Source: [Eubacterium] saphenum (GTDB taxonomy: Bacteria > Bacillota > Clostridia > Lachnospirales > Anaerotignaceae). From it: DNA of 59,171 nt. Positions within the stretch are counted from its first letter, which is position 1. The number at the start of each line of letters is the position of its first letter. This document shows positions 1 through 8,642 of the stretch, piece by piece. The stretch covers positions 1-59,171 of the forward strand of contig SFGI01000007.1 of assembly GCA_004557645.1 (NCBI GenBank). Reading direction: 5' to 3'. The notes beneath the pieces are model-generated. The model did no database searches and was not told where the DNA came from. It saw nothing but the letters and a program-made list of their open reading frames with translations. Made by a program: the position numbers and the translations under genes.

Positions 1-91
1 CTTTATAGCCCTGTTTGTCCTCTGTGCATTCCAGCACCTTTGCTGTAAATTTTGTTGCATACGCATCCTGATAGTATAATTTTTCGGTCAT
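1..91 (-). CDS. Alanyl-tRNA editing protein (AlaX-like), N-terminal fragment
   Basis: Only the first 30 codons are inside the window; the rest runs off the left edge. The visible start, MTEKLYYQDAYATKF, resembles the beginning of stand-alone alanyl-tRNA editing proteins (AlaX/DHHA1 family), which deacylate Ser-tRNA(Ala) or Gly-tRNA(Ala) in the cytosol. The ATG at 91 follows a GGAGGAG ribosome binding site and a good promoter at 124-152. The catalytic HxxxH and DHHA1 parts are outside the window, so the family call rests on the N-terminal pattern alone. Confidence 0.55.
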   Translation of the reverse strand, partial: MTEKLYYQDAYATKFTAKVLECTEDKQGYK

Positions 92-123
92 ACCGTTCTC
101 CTCCATTTTTAGAATTATGCCTT

Positions 124-152
124 ATTATAACATAAACCAAAGGGAACCTCAA
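124..152 (-). promoter_or_regulatory. Sigma-A-type promoter of the alaX-like gene
   Basis: On the minus strand TTGAGG (147-152) and TATAAT (124-129) are separated by 17 bp, about 30 bp upstream of the start codon at 91. An imperfect hairpin at about 170-203 lies further upstream and is not followed by a U-run. Confidence 0.6.
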
Positions 153-225
153 AAAACTTCATCTTTTTGGGCTTTGGAATGGCAAAATGCCACTCCGAAA
201 GCCTAAAGGTCCCTATTTCGCTCCA

Positions 226-260
226 TAGAAAAAGCGGCATGCTCAAAGAGCATACCGCTT
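226..260 (-). terminator. Intrinsic terminator after the first alsT
   Basis: A 13-bp stem with one mismatch (AAGCGG-x-ATGCTC, loop TTT) is followed by a U-run on the minus strand, 47 bp past the stop codon of the 307-1701 gene. Confidence 0.8.
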
Positions 261-306
261 AAATTCATCTTATAAGATCATTGGATTTTTCACAAAGCTA
301 TGCGGA

Positions 307-1701
307 TTATTTGTCCAGCTGAGGAGCTTCGTCGTCCATCCATTTCATCAGACCGCCCATTTCAGCGTCTTTATCCCAAACATATTTGTTTGTTTCGGAT
401 GCGATAACGCCGGACAGACCAAGCAGAGCAACCATGTTAGGGAATGCCATACATGCGTTCAGTGTATCTGCTACGTTCCAAACTACGTCCAGAGCAGCTG
501 CACAACCGATCAGTACAACGATTGTCCAAGCAATACGATAAGGCATGATAGCTTTTACGCCTACCAGGTAAACCCATGCACGTTCGCCGTAGTAAGACCA
601 ACCAAGGATTGTGGACCATGCGAATGTGATCAGACCAAATGTCAGAACGGCAGGACCGATAACGGGGATTGCATTGAATGCACCAGCAGTCAGGTTAGCA
701 CCTGTCAGACCTTCCATACCAGCGGGGTCTTTGATGATAGAGGATACCAGAACCAGACCTGTCAGCAGACATACAACGATTGTATCCCAGAATACACCAG
801 ACATGGAAATCAGAGCCTGTCTAGCAGGGTTTCTTGTAGCAGCACATGCGTCTACGATAGGAGCAGAACCCAGACCAGATTCATTTGTGAACAGACCACG
901 GGATACGCCGGCACGGATACAAGCTGTAACAGTTGCACCAACGAAGCCGCCGCCTACTGCTGCGGGATTGAAAGCGCCTTTAACGATTGCTGCGAATGCT
1001 GCAGGGATATATGCTGCGTTGATGAAGCAGATAACGATACAGCCTACGATGTACAGACCAGCCATGATAGGGATCAGTTTTTCACATACTTTGGAGATGG
1101 ATTTTACGCCGCCCAGAATAACCAGACCTGTGATAACCATCAGAACAACACCAGTTGCAATCTTGGGAACGCCAAATGTACCCTGTACGGATTCAGCGAT
1201 GGAGTTACCCTGTACCATGTTACCGATACCAAAACCAGCAATACCTGTGAAGATTGCAAACAGAACGCCCAGCCATTTCTGGCCCAGACCTCTTTCCAGA
1301 GCATACATAGGACCACCAATGTAGGAACCGTCTTTCGCTTTTACACGGTATTTAACAGCCAGTGTAGCTTCGCCGTATTTTGTAGCCATGCCCAGCAGAC
1401 CTGTGAACCACATCCAGAATACTGCACCGGGACCACCAGTACCAACTGCAGTAGCAACACCTACGATGTTACCTGTACCGATTGTAGCAGCCAGAGCTGT
1501 TGCCAGAGCTGCGAAACCGCCGATATCACCGGATGCCTCTGCGTCGGGTGTAACGGACAGCTTAACGCCGGTAAATACCTTTCTCTGAATGAATTTTGTT
1601 CTCAGTGTCAGGATTACATGTGTACCGATCAACAGTACCAGCATGATAGGACCCCATACTACGCCATTGATTGCATTTACAAAGTTGTTAAAAGCTTCCA
1701 T
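307..1701 (-). CDS. alsT: Sodium:alanine symporter, AGCS family (copy 1)
   Basis: This 464-residue integral membrane protein belongs to the alanine/glycine:cation symporter family (AlsT/DagA type), which imports alanine or glycine with Na+ or H+. It has the family hallmarks GTGNIVGVATA near residue 75 and NESGLGSAPI near residue 275, and about ten hydrophobic segments. The length is normal. The ATG at 1701 follows an AGGGAGG ribosome binding site. It is a close paralogue of the next gene, on the same strand; the two start with nearly the same residues (MEAFNNFV). Each copy has its own terminator, and this one has its own promoter, so they need not be co-expressed. The codon choice looks strongly biased (GCT/GCA, GTT/GTA, GGT), suggesting high expression. 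The exact substrate cannot be read from sequence. Confidence 0.92.
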   Translation of the reverse strand: MEAFNNFVNAINGVVWGPIMLVLLIGTHVILTLRTKFIQRKVFTGVKLSVTPDAEASGDIGGFAALATALAATIGTGNIVGVATAVGTGGPGAVFWMWFTGLLGMATKYGEATLAVKYRVKAKDGSYIGGPMYALERGLGQKWLGVLFAIFTGIAGFGIGNMVQGNSIAESVQGTFGVPKIATGVVLMVITGLVILGGVKSISKVCEKLIPIMAGLYIVGCIVICFINAAYIPAAFAAIVKGAFNPAAVGGGFVGATVTACIRAGVSRGLFTNESGLGSAPIVDACAATRNPARQALISMSGVFWDTIVVCLLTGLVLVSSIIKDPAGMEGLTGANLTAGAFNAIPVIGPAVLTFGLITFAWSTILGWSYYGERAWVYLVGVKAIMPYRIAWTIVVLIGCAAALDVVWNVADTLNACMAFPNMVALLGLSGVIASETNKYVWDKDAEMGGLMKWMDDEAPQLDK

Positions 1702-1816
1702 AAAATTCCCTCCCTTAGAGAAAAGATGAAATAATTCCTTGTATCAGTATCTTATCAGGCCGCGGTTCCTGTTTTGCAAAAATACTCACACAATCATTCC
1801 ATTGGAACTCACATCT

Positions 1817-1845
1817 ATGATATCCAAAAAATGGTAATAAATCAA
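1817..1845 (-). promoter_or_regulatory. Sigma-A-type promoter of alsT copy 1
   Basis: Minus-strand TTGATT (1840-1845) and TATCAT (1817-1822) with a 17-bp spacer, about 115 bp upstream of the start codon. The 421-bp gap 1702-2123 otherwise holds AT-rich sequence and the upstream terminator; I see no convincing gene in it. Confidence 0.55.
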
Positions 1846-2050
1846 TAGTTTTTTGAAAATTTCAAACAATTATTCCAAAAAATTACAATTTGGATATCTG
1901 AGTTGCAATATAAAAATACTAGAATTCCGGCTTTTTTTGTACATTCCGCCTGTTCCGCTGCGGACAAAAAAAATTTTTGTCCACAATTTAAACCGCAGTT
2001 ATGAAATCAACTTTTATACATCCACTGTACAGAAATACATCCATTTGCAT

Positions 2051-2094
2051 AAAAATAAAAGAGAAGAGCCAAAAGACTCCTCTCTTTTATTTTT
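2051..2094 (-). terminator. Terminator after alsT copy 2
   Basis: A long AT-rich stem (AAAAATAAAAGAGA paired with its complement, plus a GAG/CTC extension) lies 30 bp beyond the stop codon at 2124 and ends in a U-tract on the minus strand. Its symmetry would let it work in both directions. Confidence 0.75.
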
Positions 2095-2123
2095 AAAACA
2101 ACCAATAGAATTTTTACACCAAA

Positions 2124-3506
2124 TTATTTATCCGTAACAGGTGCTTCATCATCCATCCAAAGATCAAGACCGCCATCTGCCCAAACATATTTCTTTGTTT
2201 CAGATGCGATCACACCACTCAGACCAAGCAGAGCAACCAGATTGGGGAATGCCATACATGCATTCAGTGTATCGGCTACATTCCAAACGACTTCCAGCGC
2301 AGATGCACAACCTACAAATACAACAAGCGTCCAAGCAATACGGAAAGGTTTAATCGCTTTTACGCCAACCAGATATACCCATGCACGTTCGCCGTAATAA
2401 GACCAGCCCAGAATCGTAGACCATGCGAATGTGATCAAACCGATGGTCAGGACGATGGGGCCTATTACAGGAATCGTACCGAACGCACCGGATGTCAGGT
2501 TTGCACCGACCAGACCGTCCATGCCAACGGGGTCTTTAATGATACAGGACACCAGTACCAGACCTGTCATCAAACAAACAACGATGGTATCCCAAAACAC
2601 ACCAGACATGGAAATCAACGCCTGACGAGAAGGATTTCTTGTTGCTGCAGCCGCATCAACGATAGGCGCAGAACCCAAGCCGGATTCATTCGTGAACAGA
2701 CCACGGGCAACACCAAACCGGATGCACTGCATCACTGTGATGCCTACAAAGCCGCCGCCTGCTGCCGCAGGATTGAACGCAGATTTGATGATGACTGCAA
2801 AGGTTGCAGGGATATACTGGGCATTGATTACCAGAATGATAAAACAACCCAGAATATAGAAACCAGCCATCAAAGGAACCAGCTTTTCACAAACCTTGGA
2901 GATAGAGTTTACACCACCCAAAATGACCAGACCGGTCAGGATACACAAAACCACACCGGTTACAATTTTAGGAATACCAAAGGTATTCCGTACCGATTCC
3001 GCGATAGAGTTGCCCTGGGTCATGTTACCGATACCAAAACATGCGATGGCTGTGAATACTGCAAACAGAACACCCAGCCATTTCTGCCCCAAGCCTCTTT
3101 CCAATGCATACATGGGACCGCCAATAAAGGAACCATCCTTTGCTCTTACACGATATTTCACCGCCAGAACTGCTTCACCGTATTTTGTAGCCATGCCGAA
3201 CAGCCCAGTCATCCAAACCCAGAATACGGCACCAGGGCCGCCCAGGCCAACTGCTGTGGCAACACCTACGATGTTCCCGGTACCGATCGTAGCCGCCAGT
3301 GCTGTTGCCAGCGCACCAAAACCGGAAACGTCACCGGATGCCTCTTTATCAGGAGTGATAGAAAGTTTGATCCCTGTGAATACTTTTCTCTGGATGATGC
3401 CGGTTCTCAGCGTCAGGAATACGTGTGTCCCAACCAGCAGACACAACATCACAGGCCCCCATACAAACCCATTGATGGTACTTACAAAGTTGTTAAAAGC
3501 TTCCAT
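2124..3506 (-). CDS. alsT: Sodium:alanine symporter, AGCS family (copy 2)
   Basis: A 460-residue paralogue of the adjacent symporter, with the same motifs (GTGNIVGVATA, NESGLGSAPI) and membrane topology. I chose the ATG at 3506 because it aligns with the start of copy 1 and follows a GGAGGGAGAT ribosome binding site; the frame stays open 20 codons further upstream without a good start. Differences from copy 1 are scattered conservative changes, mostly in the membrane helices and the C-terminus, which fits an older tandem duplication. A nested hairpin (about 3561-3588) sits in its leader, but I recognise no riboswitch there and found no clear promoter. Confidence 0.92.
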   Translation of the reverse strand: MEAFNNFVSTINGFVWGPVMLCLLVGTHVFLTLRTGIIQRKVFTGIKLSITPDKEASGDVSGFGALATALAATIGTGNIVGVATAVGLGGPGAVFWVWMTGLFGMATKYGEAVLAVKYRVRAKDGSFIGGPMYALERGLGQKWLGVLFAVFTAIACFGIGNMTQGNSIAESVRNTFGIPKIVTGVVLCILTGLVILGGVNSISKVCEKLVPLMAGFYILGCFIILVINAQYIPATFAVIIKSAFNPAAAGGGFVGITVMQCIRFGVARGLFTNESGLGSAPIVDAAAATRNPSRQALISMSGVFWDTIVVCLMTGLVLVSCIIKDPVGMDGLVGANLTSGAFGTIPVIGPIVLTIGLITFAWSTILGWSYYGERAWVYLVGVKAIKPFRIAWTLVVFVGCASALEVVWNVADTLNACMAFPNLVALLGLSGVIASETKKYVWADGGLDLWMDDEAPVTDK

Positions 3507-3722
3507 TGATCTCCCTCCTTTTTCCAAAAATATATACGTGAAATGATTGCCGCGCAGCAGCACCAATTGGCAGCTCTGCCGGTGCTTTTCTACGGTTTCA
3601 CTAGGAATTTATTCTTTTTTGGGGAAAAATATGTAGGTACTTCCGGTTAAGATTTTGTATAATAACAAAACCATTTGTAAGACTTTTTCTGATTCACAAT
3701 TCGCTCTGTAAATCTTCCCCAT

Positions 3723-3760
3723 AAAAAAAGTGCTGATCCCTCCAAACAGGTCCAGCACTT
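3723..3760 (-). terminator. Terminator after the 3798-4361 gene
   Basis: Stem AAGTGCTG/CAGCACTT with an internal GGA/TCC-like extension, followed by seven U on the minus strand. Confidence 0.75.
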
Positions 3761-3797
3761 ATTTTTGATTTTAAAACAGGTTTTTTCGTTATGGCTT

Positions 3798-4361
3798 TCA
3801 GATTGCTTCCATTTCCTCTGGTTTTTCTTCGATGATCTCTTCTTCCATCTCTTCCATCTCTTCCTTTGGTTCTTTCATCAGGCGCAGGGCTGCATACAAA
3901 ACCACAAATGCCATGATGATCTGCGGAAGACCGCGGCTGATATACCAGAAAACATTCGGCAGATCGAAGAAAGTACCCAGCAAATTCATACCTTCTCTCC
4001 AAAGGATGGAAATGCCGATCAACAGCAGCACGATACCGAAAATACGGCGGTGCTTTGCCGTAAACTGCCAGTCTCTTTCCCAATCCACATAATCCTCAAA
4101 GAAAAATTTATCCTCCACTGCGGCAAATTCCTCTTCGCTCATCCGACGCAGATTATGGGTGTGGAAAAAGCTGTAGCACCAAACGATGGGACAAATGAAA
4201 AGCATCAATTCCTCCCATCTGAGCCATGCAGTCAGTGCCGCTGCGCCGAAAAACAGCCCCATCAGCCCAATGCCCTGCTTATACAGTCCCATATACATTT
4301 CCCCTGCACCGGGGCAGCAGGAAAACACTAATGTAAAAAAGCGATTTTTTTGATTTGTCAT
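3798..4361 (-). CDS. Small multi-pass membrane protein with acidic tail
   Basis: The 187-residue product begins MTNQKNRFF at an ATG preceded by AAGGAGGAG. A CCPGAGEMYMGLYKQG stretch near residue 20 is followed by two hydrophobic helices, a charged middle with aromatic residues, then two more helices. This resembles the TM2-like small membrane proteins common in Clostridia, where P-G-x-G-x-x-Y motifs recur. The last 25 residues are almost all Glu with a few Met and Ile, so the tail is strongly acidic and probably cytoplasmic. It stands alone between two terminators. No enzymatic motif is visible and I do not assign a function. Confidence 0.7.
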   Translation of the reverse strand: MTNQKNRFFTLVFSCCPGAGEMYMGLYKQGIGLMGLFFGAAALTAWLRWEELMLFICPIVWCYSFFHTHNLRRMSEEEFAAVEDKFFFEDYVDWERDWQFTAKHRRIFGIVLLLIGISILWREGMNLLGTFFDLPNVFWYISRGLPQIIMAFVVLYAALRLMKEPKEEMEEMEEEIIEEKPEEMEAI

Positions 4362-4462
4362 AAAAACTCCTCCTTGTATGAAGTATGAAATGATTTCCTG
4401 CAATCATCATAGCAAAAGAGTTTTAGGCTTTTTTTCAGCGTTCTTTAAGATTTTCTAAATAT

Positions 4463-4490
4463 TACAAAAGACCACCATAAGGTGGTCTTT
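4463..4490 (-). terminator. Terminator of the lon-yihA operon
   Basis: Perfect 10-bp stem AAAGACCACC/GGTGGTCTTT with a four-base loop, 8 bp after the yihA stop codon, with a short U-run on the minus strand. Confidence 0.85.
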
Positions 4491-4497
4491 GCAATCG

Positions 4498-5124
4498 TTA
4501 TTCTTCCATTTCTTCCTCGAAAGCAGCAGCTTTTTCGCCGCCGGGCAGGAATTTTTCGATCTCTGCCCACAGCTCATCCACGCCGGTTTTCTTTTCACCG
4601 GAGAAGGGAATCAGCACATCGCCGGGCTGCAGCTTCAGGGTCTTTTTGATGATGGAAAGCTGCTTCTGGATCTGGCTGCGGTTGATCTTATCGGATTTGG
4701 TTGCGGCAATGATGATGTCATAGCCGTAATGCTTCAGCCAGTCATACATCATGATATCGTTTTTGCCGGGTTCGTGGCGGATATCGATGAGCAGGATGAT
4801 AGCTCTCAGTTCTTCTCTTCTTTCCAGATAGGTTTCGATCATTTCACCCCATTTGGCGATTTCGGATTTGGGGGCTTTCGCATAGCCATAGCCGGGCAGG
4901 TCCACCACATACATCATATCGTTCACATCATAGAAATTGATGGTTCTTGTCTTGCCGGGCTGGGAACTGGTGCGGGCCAATGCCCGTCTGCCCAAAATGG
5001 CATTGATGAGGGTAGATTTCCCTACGTTGGATTTGCCTGCAAAAGCGATTTCAGGCTTGCCATCCATCGGGTAATGGGAAAAATTTGTGCCGATATATTT
5101 CAGAGAACTTGTTTTTACTTGCAT
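4498..5124 (-). CDS. yihA: Ribosome biogenesis GTP-binding protein YihA/YsxC (EngB)
   Basis: A 208-residue GTPase of the TrmE-Era-EngA-YihA-Septin group, needed for assembly of the large ribosomal subunit. The G1 loop GKSNVGKST spans residues 30-38, G3 DLPGYG residues 75-80 and G4 TKSD residues 142-145. The start ATG lies inside the end of lon, with a 10-bp overlap, so the two are translationally coupled. The lon-yihA order is a conserved Firmicute arrangement. The C-terminus adds a short acidic run (about AAAFEEEMEE) beyond the usual fold. Confidence 0.96.
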   Translation of the reverse strand: MQVKTSSLKYIGTNFSHYPMDGKPEIAFAGKSNVGKSTLINAILGRRALARTSSQPGKTRTINFYDVNDMMYVVDLPGYGYAKAPKSEIAKWGEMIETYLERREELRAIILLIDIRHEPGKNDIMMYDWLKHYGYDIIIAATKSDKINRSQIQKQLSIIKKTLKLQPGDVLIPFSGEKKTGVDELWAEIEKFLPGGEKAAAFEEEMEE

Positions 5125-7454
5125 ACGCTTTCTCCCTTCGCCAGTGCTGCTTTCAGCACATCTTCCATGGTTTCCGCCAGAACGAATTCCAGACCTTCTT
5201 TCACTTCATCGGGAATTTCGTTCAGGTCTTTTTCATTTTCCTTGGGCAGTACAACTGTTTGGATACCTACTTTTTTCGCCGCCAGCACCTTTTCCTGCAG
5301 ACCGCCGATGGGCAGTACTCTGCCCCGGATGGTGATTTCCCCTGTCATGGCAACATCATTGCGTACCTTTGCCCCTGTCAGCGCAGAAAGCATAGCTGTG
5401 GCCATGGTCACGCCGGCAGAAGGGCCATCCTTGGGGGTTGCCCCTTCGGGGATGTGGATATGTATATCATTCTTTTTATAGAAATCAGGTTCCAGTTTGA
5501 ATCGTTCACTCTGGGAACGGATATAACTGATGGCCGCTTCGGCGGATTCCTGCATCACCTTGCCCAGATTGCCTGTCACCTTGAATTTGCCGTCACCGGG
5601 CATGCAATTCACCTCTACAGAAAGGGTCGTGCCGCCCACTCTGGTCCACGCCAGACCACGGACGATGCCCACCTGAGGTTCTTGATAAATGGTTTCGGGC
5701 ATAAATTTCTTGGTACCCAAAATCTCTTCCAGATTTTTCTTTGTCACCGTCAGGGATTTTCTTTCTCCTGCCAGAATGGATTTTACTGCCTTGCGGCAAA
5801 CTTCGCCAATGGTACGTTCCAGCTGGCGCACGCCGGCTTCTCTCGTATATCCATCAATGATGTCTTCGATTACATCTGTCTTGATCTTCAGCTGTTTTGC
5901 TGTCAGTCCATGGCGTTTTCTCTGCTTATTTACCAGATGTTCTTCCGCAATATGAAGCTTTTCCTGGGCGGTATAGCTGCCCAGTTCAATGATCTCCATA
6001 CGGTCTCTCAGGGGGCCGGGAATGGTATCCAAGCTATTTGCCGTACACATGAACAGCACCTTGGAAAGGTCGTAGGGCAGTTCCACGAAATGGTCACGGA
6101 AGGTATTGTTCTGTTCCCCATCCAACACTTCCAGCAAGGCTGCCGCAGGGTCGCCATTATGGGAAACCCCCAGCTTATCCACTTCGTCCAGCAGCATCAG
6201 AGGATTGATGGTGCCCACCTGTTTCATGGCGTTGATGATACGACCGGGCATAGCACCGATATATGTTTTTCTGTGACCGCGGATCTCCGCTTCATCCTTC
6301 ACGCCGCCCAGAGACATCCGCACATATTTGCGGTTCAGCGCCTTTGCCACAGAACGGGCAATAGAAGTTTTCCCCACACCGGGAGGGCCCACCAGGCACA
6401 GGATCGTTGCGCTTTCTTCGGGAGCATTTTTGCGGACAGCCAGATATTCCAAAATACGATCCTTCACTTTTTTCAAGCCGTAGTGATCTTCATCCAGGAT
6501 CTTCGCCGCTTCGGGCAGGTCGAAGGCTTCTTCCGTAGTTTCTGTCCAGGGCAGGGAAAGCAGCGTTTCGATATAGTTTCTGGAAACATTGGATTCGGGG
6601 GAAGTCACAGGAATCTTCAGCATACGGTCGATCTCTTTTTCAATGGTTTCGCGCACATAGGCAGGAGGGTTCTTTTCCTCCAGCTGTTTGCGGTATTTTG
6701 CCGCATCGGCTCCCACGCCGTCCTTGTCACCCAGTTCTTCCTGAATGACCTTCAATTCTTCCCGCAGATAATATTCTCTCTGGTTCTGATCGATATTCTG
6801 TTTTGTTTTGCTTTCGATCTCTTTTTTGATATCCAGCACCTGACGTTCCTTCTGCATCAGAGCAATGACAGCTTCCAGTCTTTCAAAAGGATTCAGGATA
6901 TCCAGCAATTCCTGTTTTTTATTGAAGGCCAGCTCCATGCCTGCTGCCATGATATCTGCCAGCTGACCGGGTTTTGTGGCAGAGACTACATTTCCCATCA
7001 GGTCCATGGCTGCGGTATTGGGTGCCAGCTTGATATATTCGTCATACTGTTCCACAGCGATCCGCATGATTGCCTGCACGTATTCACTGGGTTCTTCATC
7101 AAAATCCTGGGGGATCGTCGTAATTTCCCCATAATCGCAGTTTCTGACATGGATATTGGTCAGTCTGCCGCGGCATTTGCCTTCCACGATGACATGGGTC
7201 AGGTTTCCGGGCAGCTTCAATACCTGCTTGATCTCCGCCAGAACGCCGATATCATATAAATCGTTTCTGCCGGGGTCCGGTGTGGCAGGGTCTTTCTGGG
7301 TCACCAAAAAGATTTCCTTCCCGTTTTCCTCTGCCGCCTGCAGGGCGTCCAGAGATTTCTGTCTGCCTGCAGGGAAGCTGATGGCCATGCCGGGGAATAT
7401 AGTCATTCCACGCAAAGCGATCATCGGCACGATGATCGGTTGTTTCTTCTCCAT
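5115..7454 (-). CDS. lon: ATP-dependent protease La (LonA)
   Basis: Full-length LonA, 779 residues. An N-terminal substrate-binding domain (to about 200) and a coiled-coil linker are followed by an AAA+ module with Walker A GPPGVGKTS (356-364) and Walker B LMLLDEVDK, then the serine protease domain with Ser679 in DGPSAG and Lys722 in GGLQEK. By my count these match the catalytic numbering of E. coli Lon. I chose the ATG at 7454 because GAGGTG lies just upstream; a GTG three codons earlier is part of that ribosome binding site. The gene degrades misfolded and regulatory proteins in the cytosol. A CtsR-like site overlaps its promoter. Confidence 0.97.
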   Translation of the reverse strand: MEKKQPIIVPMIALRGMTIFPGMAISFPAGRQKSLDALQAAEENGKEIFLVTQKDPATPDPGRNDLYDIGVLAEIKQVLKLPGNLTHVIVEGKCRGRLTNIHVRNCDYGEITTIPQDFDEEPSEYVQAIMRIAVEQYDEYIKLAPNTAAMDLMGNVVSATKPGQLADIMAAGMELAFNKKQELLDILNPFERLEAVIALMQKERQVLDIKKEIESKTKQNIDQNQREYYLREELKVIQEELGDKDGVGADAAKYRKQLEEKNPPAYVRETIEKEIDRMLKIPVTSPESNVSRNYIETLLSLPWTETTEEAFDLPEAAKILDEDHYGLKKVKDRILEYLAVRKNAPEESATILCLVGPPGVGKTSIARSVAKALNRKYVRMSLGGVKDEAEIRGHRKTYIGAMPGRIINAMKQVGTINPLMLLDEVDKLGVSHNGDPAAALLEVLDGEQNNTFRDHFVELPYDLSKVLFMCTANSLDTIPGPLRDRMEIIELGSYTAQEKLHIAEEHLVNKQRKRHGLTAKQLKIKTDVIEDIIDGYTREAGVRQLERTIGEVCRKAVKSILAGERKSLTVTKKNLEEILGTKKFMPETIYQEPQVGIVRGLAWTRVGGTTLSVEVNCMPGDGKFKVTGNLGKVMQESAEAAISYIRSQSERFKLEPDFYKKNDIHIHIPEGATPKDGPSAGVTMATAMLSALTGAKVRNDVAMTGEITIRGRVLPIGGLQEKVLAAKKVGIQTVVLPKENEKDLNEIPDEVKEGLEFVLAETMEDVLKAALAKGESVCK

Positions 7455-7556
7455 TGTTTTCACCTCATATATGCAATGTTTTTCTCAAAAACTCTCATTT
7501 CTGTATCCATCTGGCGAAAAAAGCACGGAAAATTCACTCCTTCGCCTTAACTAAAT

Positions 7557-7585
7557 AGTATACAATAAATATGGGGTTCGGTCAA
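7557..7585 (-). promoter_or_regulatory. lon promoter
   Basis: Minus-strand TTGACC (7580-7585), 17-bp spacer, TATACT (7557-7562). The leader to the lon ATG is about 100 nt. Confidence 0.75.
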
Positions 7586-7596
7586 ATATTGTCGAA
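7580..7596 (+). promoter_or_regulatory. CtsR-like heptamer direct repeat
   Basis: GGTCAAA-TAT-TGTCGAA matches the CtsR operator pattern (A/G)GTCAAA-NAN-(A/G)GTCAAA with two mismatches in the second half. It covers the lon -35 box and the -35 box of the divergent 7642 gene, a sensible place for a heat-shock repressor. Family knowledge gives the consensus; binding here is inferred. Confidence 0.45.
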
Positions 7597-7617
7597 TAGG
7601 AATTTTCTTGATACACT
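7589..7617 (+). promoter_or_regulatory. Promoter of the 7642-8583 gene pair
   Basis: TTGTCG (7589-7594), 17 bp, TACACT (7612-7617). Transcription would begin near 7624, past the ATG at 7618, which supports the GTG start at 7642. Confidence 0.5.
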
Positions 7618-7641
7618 ATGAAAAAAGGGGAGGGAATTCTT

Positions 7642-8148
7642 GTGGCAAGTATCAAAGCAAAGCGGATTTTAGAGATCATCATAAAGCTTCTATTCTTCGC
7701 ATTTATACTTTATTTTCTCTGGGGAATCTATGTCGTCAATCTAGGCTATGATGTGGAAATGAATCATACCATCCAAGCAGGGCTTTACGAAGGCGAAGAA
7801 AAGTTGGAGGACGTAACGATCGAAGTAGAAGGTACCTTTCGAAACTATTTCTTCCAACGGGATACCTACGAAGGCAGATTTGCCGTATCTTGCCTTCCGG
7901 AAACCACAGACAAGTATGCCGTTGCTCATATCCATTGGTCTGAAGACAGCTATGGCGTATTTCCAAGTATTCGCTACCTCGATAGAAATCCAGACCACAT
8001 GGGTCTGCATTTTCTCGACACAAATGGTAACTACGGCATAAATGTTCTAAGCAAAGACATGACAGAAATCGTCTGGAAAACAGCCGACGGCAACTATATC
8101 GCCACCGAAGCAGCCTATGGAGAATGGATGGCAGAACGGGCGCAGTAA
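7642..8148 (+). CDS. Unrecognised membrane-anchored protein
   Basis: 168 residues. The GTG at 7642 is preceded by AGGGGAGGG at ideal spacing; an in-frame ATG at 7618 has no ribosome binding site and lies before the inferred transcription start. A short basic head (ASIKAKR) and one hydrophobic helix (about residues 9-31) act as a signal anchor, leaving about 135 residues outside the membrane. The outer part is rich in Asp, Glu, Tyr and His and looks like a compact beta domain. It has no lipobox cysteine and I recognise no family. The next gene starts 42 bp downstream and codes for a protein of similar architecture, so the two probably form an operon. Confidence 0.65.
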   Translation: MASIKAKRILEIIIKLLFFAFILYFLWGIYVVNLGYDVEMNHTIQAGLYEGEEKLEDVTIEVEGTFRNYFFQRDTYEGRFAVSCLPETTDKYAVAHIHWSEDSYGVFPSIRYLDRNPDHMGLHFLDTNGNYGINVLSKDMTEIVWKTADGNYIATEAAYGEWMAERAQ

Positions 8149-8190
8149 AAGAAACCGCATGATAAACTGGAATCCTTGGAGGTGCAAGGG

Positions 8191-8583
8191 ATGAAAAAGA
8201 GAGCCTTTATAGTGTTATTGATTATACTGGTTTTGCTCCTGACATATTTTATTGGCACAGGTTTTATGAAAAATACTTCTGCATATATCAATGATTTCTC
8301 AGTTTCAGAAGATGGAAGCGAAATCACAATGAATGTTGATGTGGCATCCTCTATGGGATATATCAGAGAGGTTTCTATTTACCAACAAGAAGGCGGAAAA
8401 CTTTATATTGATTGCTACTCTGCTTTTGGTGGTCTTAACGGAAGCATAGGTGCAAAAAGTGTTTTCACCTTGCCGTTAGACAAAGACACTACAATAATTG
8501 CCATTTATCGAAACACAAACTGTTATGAAGAAATTTTGAAAAAAGACGATAACGATGTGTGGCATCGTGTTACACAAGAGTGA
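8191..8583 (+). CDS. Unrecognised small membrane-anchored protein
   Basis: 130 residues from the ATG at 8191, with GGAGGTG upstream. Lys-Arg at positions 2-4 and a long hydrophobic helix (about 5-25) anchor it; the remaining 100 residues form a predicted extracytoplasmic beta-rich domain with two Cys (in IDCYSAF and NTNCYEE) that could pair outside the cell. It follows the 7642 gene in the same orientation and precedes a strong terminator. The base composition looks more AT-rich than that of the surrounding genes, which may mean more recent acquisition or weak expression. Function unknown. Confidence 0.65.
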   Translation: MKKRAFIVLLIILVLLLTYFIGTGFMKNTSAYINDFSVSEDGSEITMNVDVASSMGYIREVSIYQQEGGKLYIDCYSAFGGLNGSIGAKSVFTLPLDKDTTIIAIYRNTNCYEEILKKDDNDVWHRVTQE

Positions 8584-8614
8584 ATTTCAATTTATCCACC
8601 TGATGAAAAACTAT

Positions 8615-8642
8615 GCTCCGCCCAATGGGCGGAGCTTTTTTT
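8615..8642 (+). terminator. Terminator of the 7642-8583 operon
   Basis: Perfect GCTCCGCCC/GGGCGGAGC stem with loop AAT and seven U on the plus strand. It abuts the lonB stop codon and could also slow transcripts from the other side. Confidence 0.9.

Noticed and set aside
1741..1790. GGAACCGCGG in the alsT copy 1 leader, resembling the T-box core
   Set aside because: No specifier stem, no terminator/antiterminator pair and no full AGGGTGG-ACCGCG motif are present.
1853..2137. A 94-codon open frame on the plus strand between the two alsT genes
   Set aside because: No ribosome binding site; it crosses the alsT copy 2 terminator and enters that gene antisense.
7618..7641. ATG at 7618 as the start of the membrane protein gene
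   Set aside because: It precedes the inferred transcription start and has no ribosome binding site, whereas GTG at 7642 has both in order.
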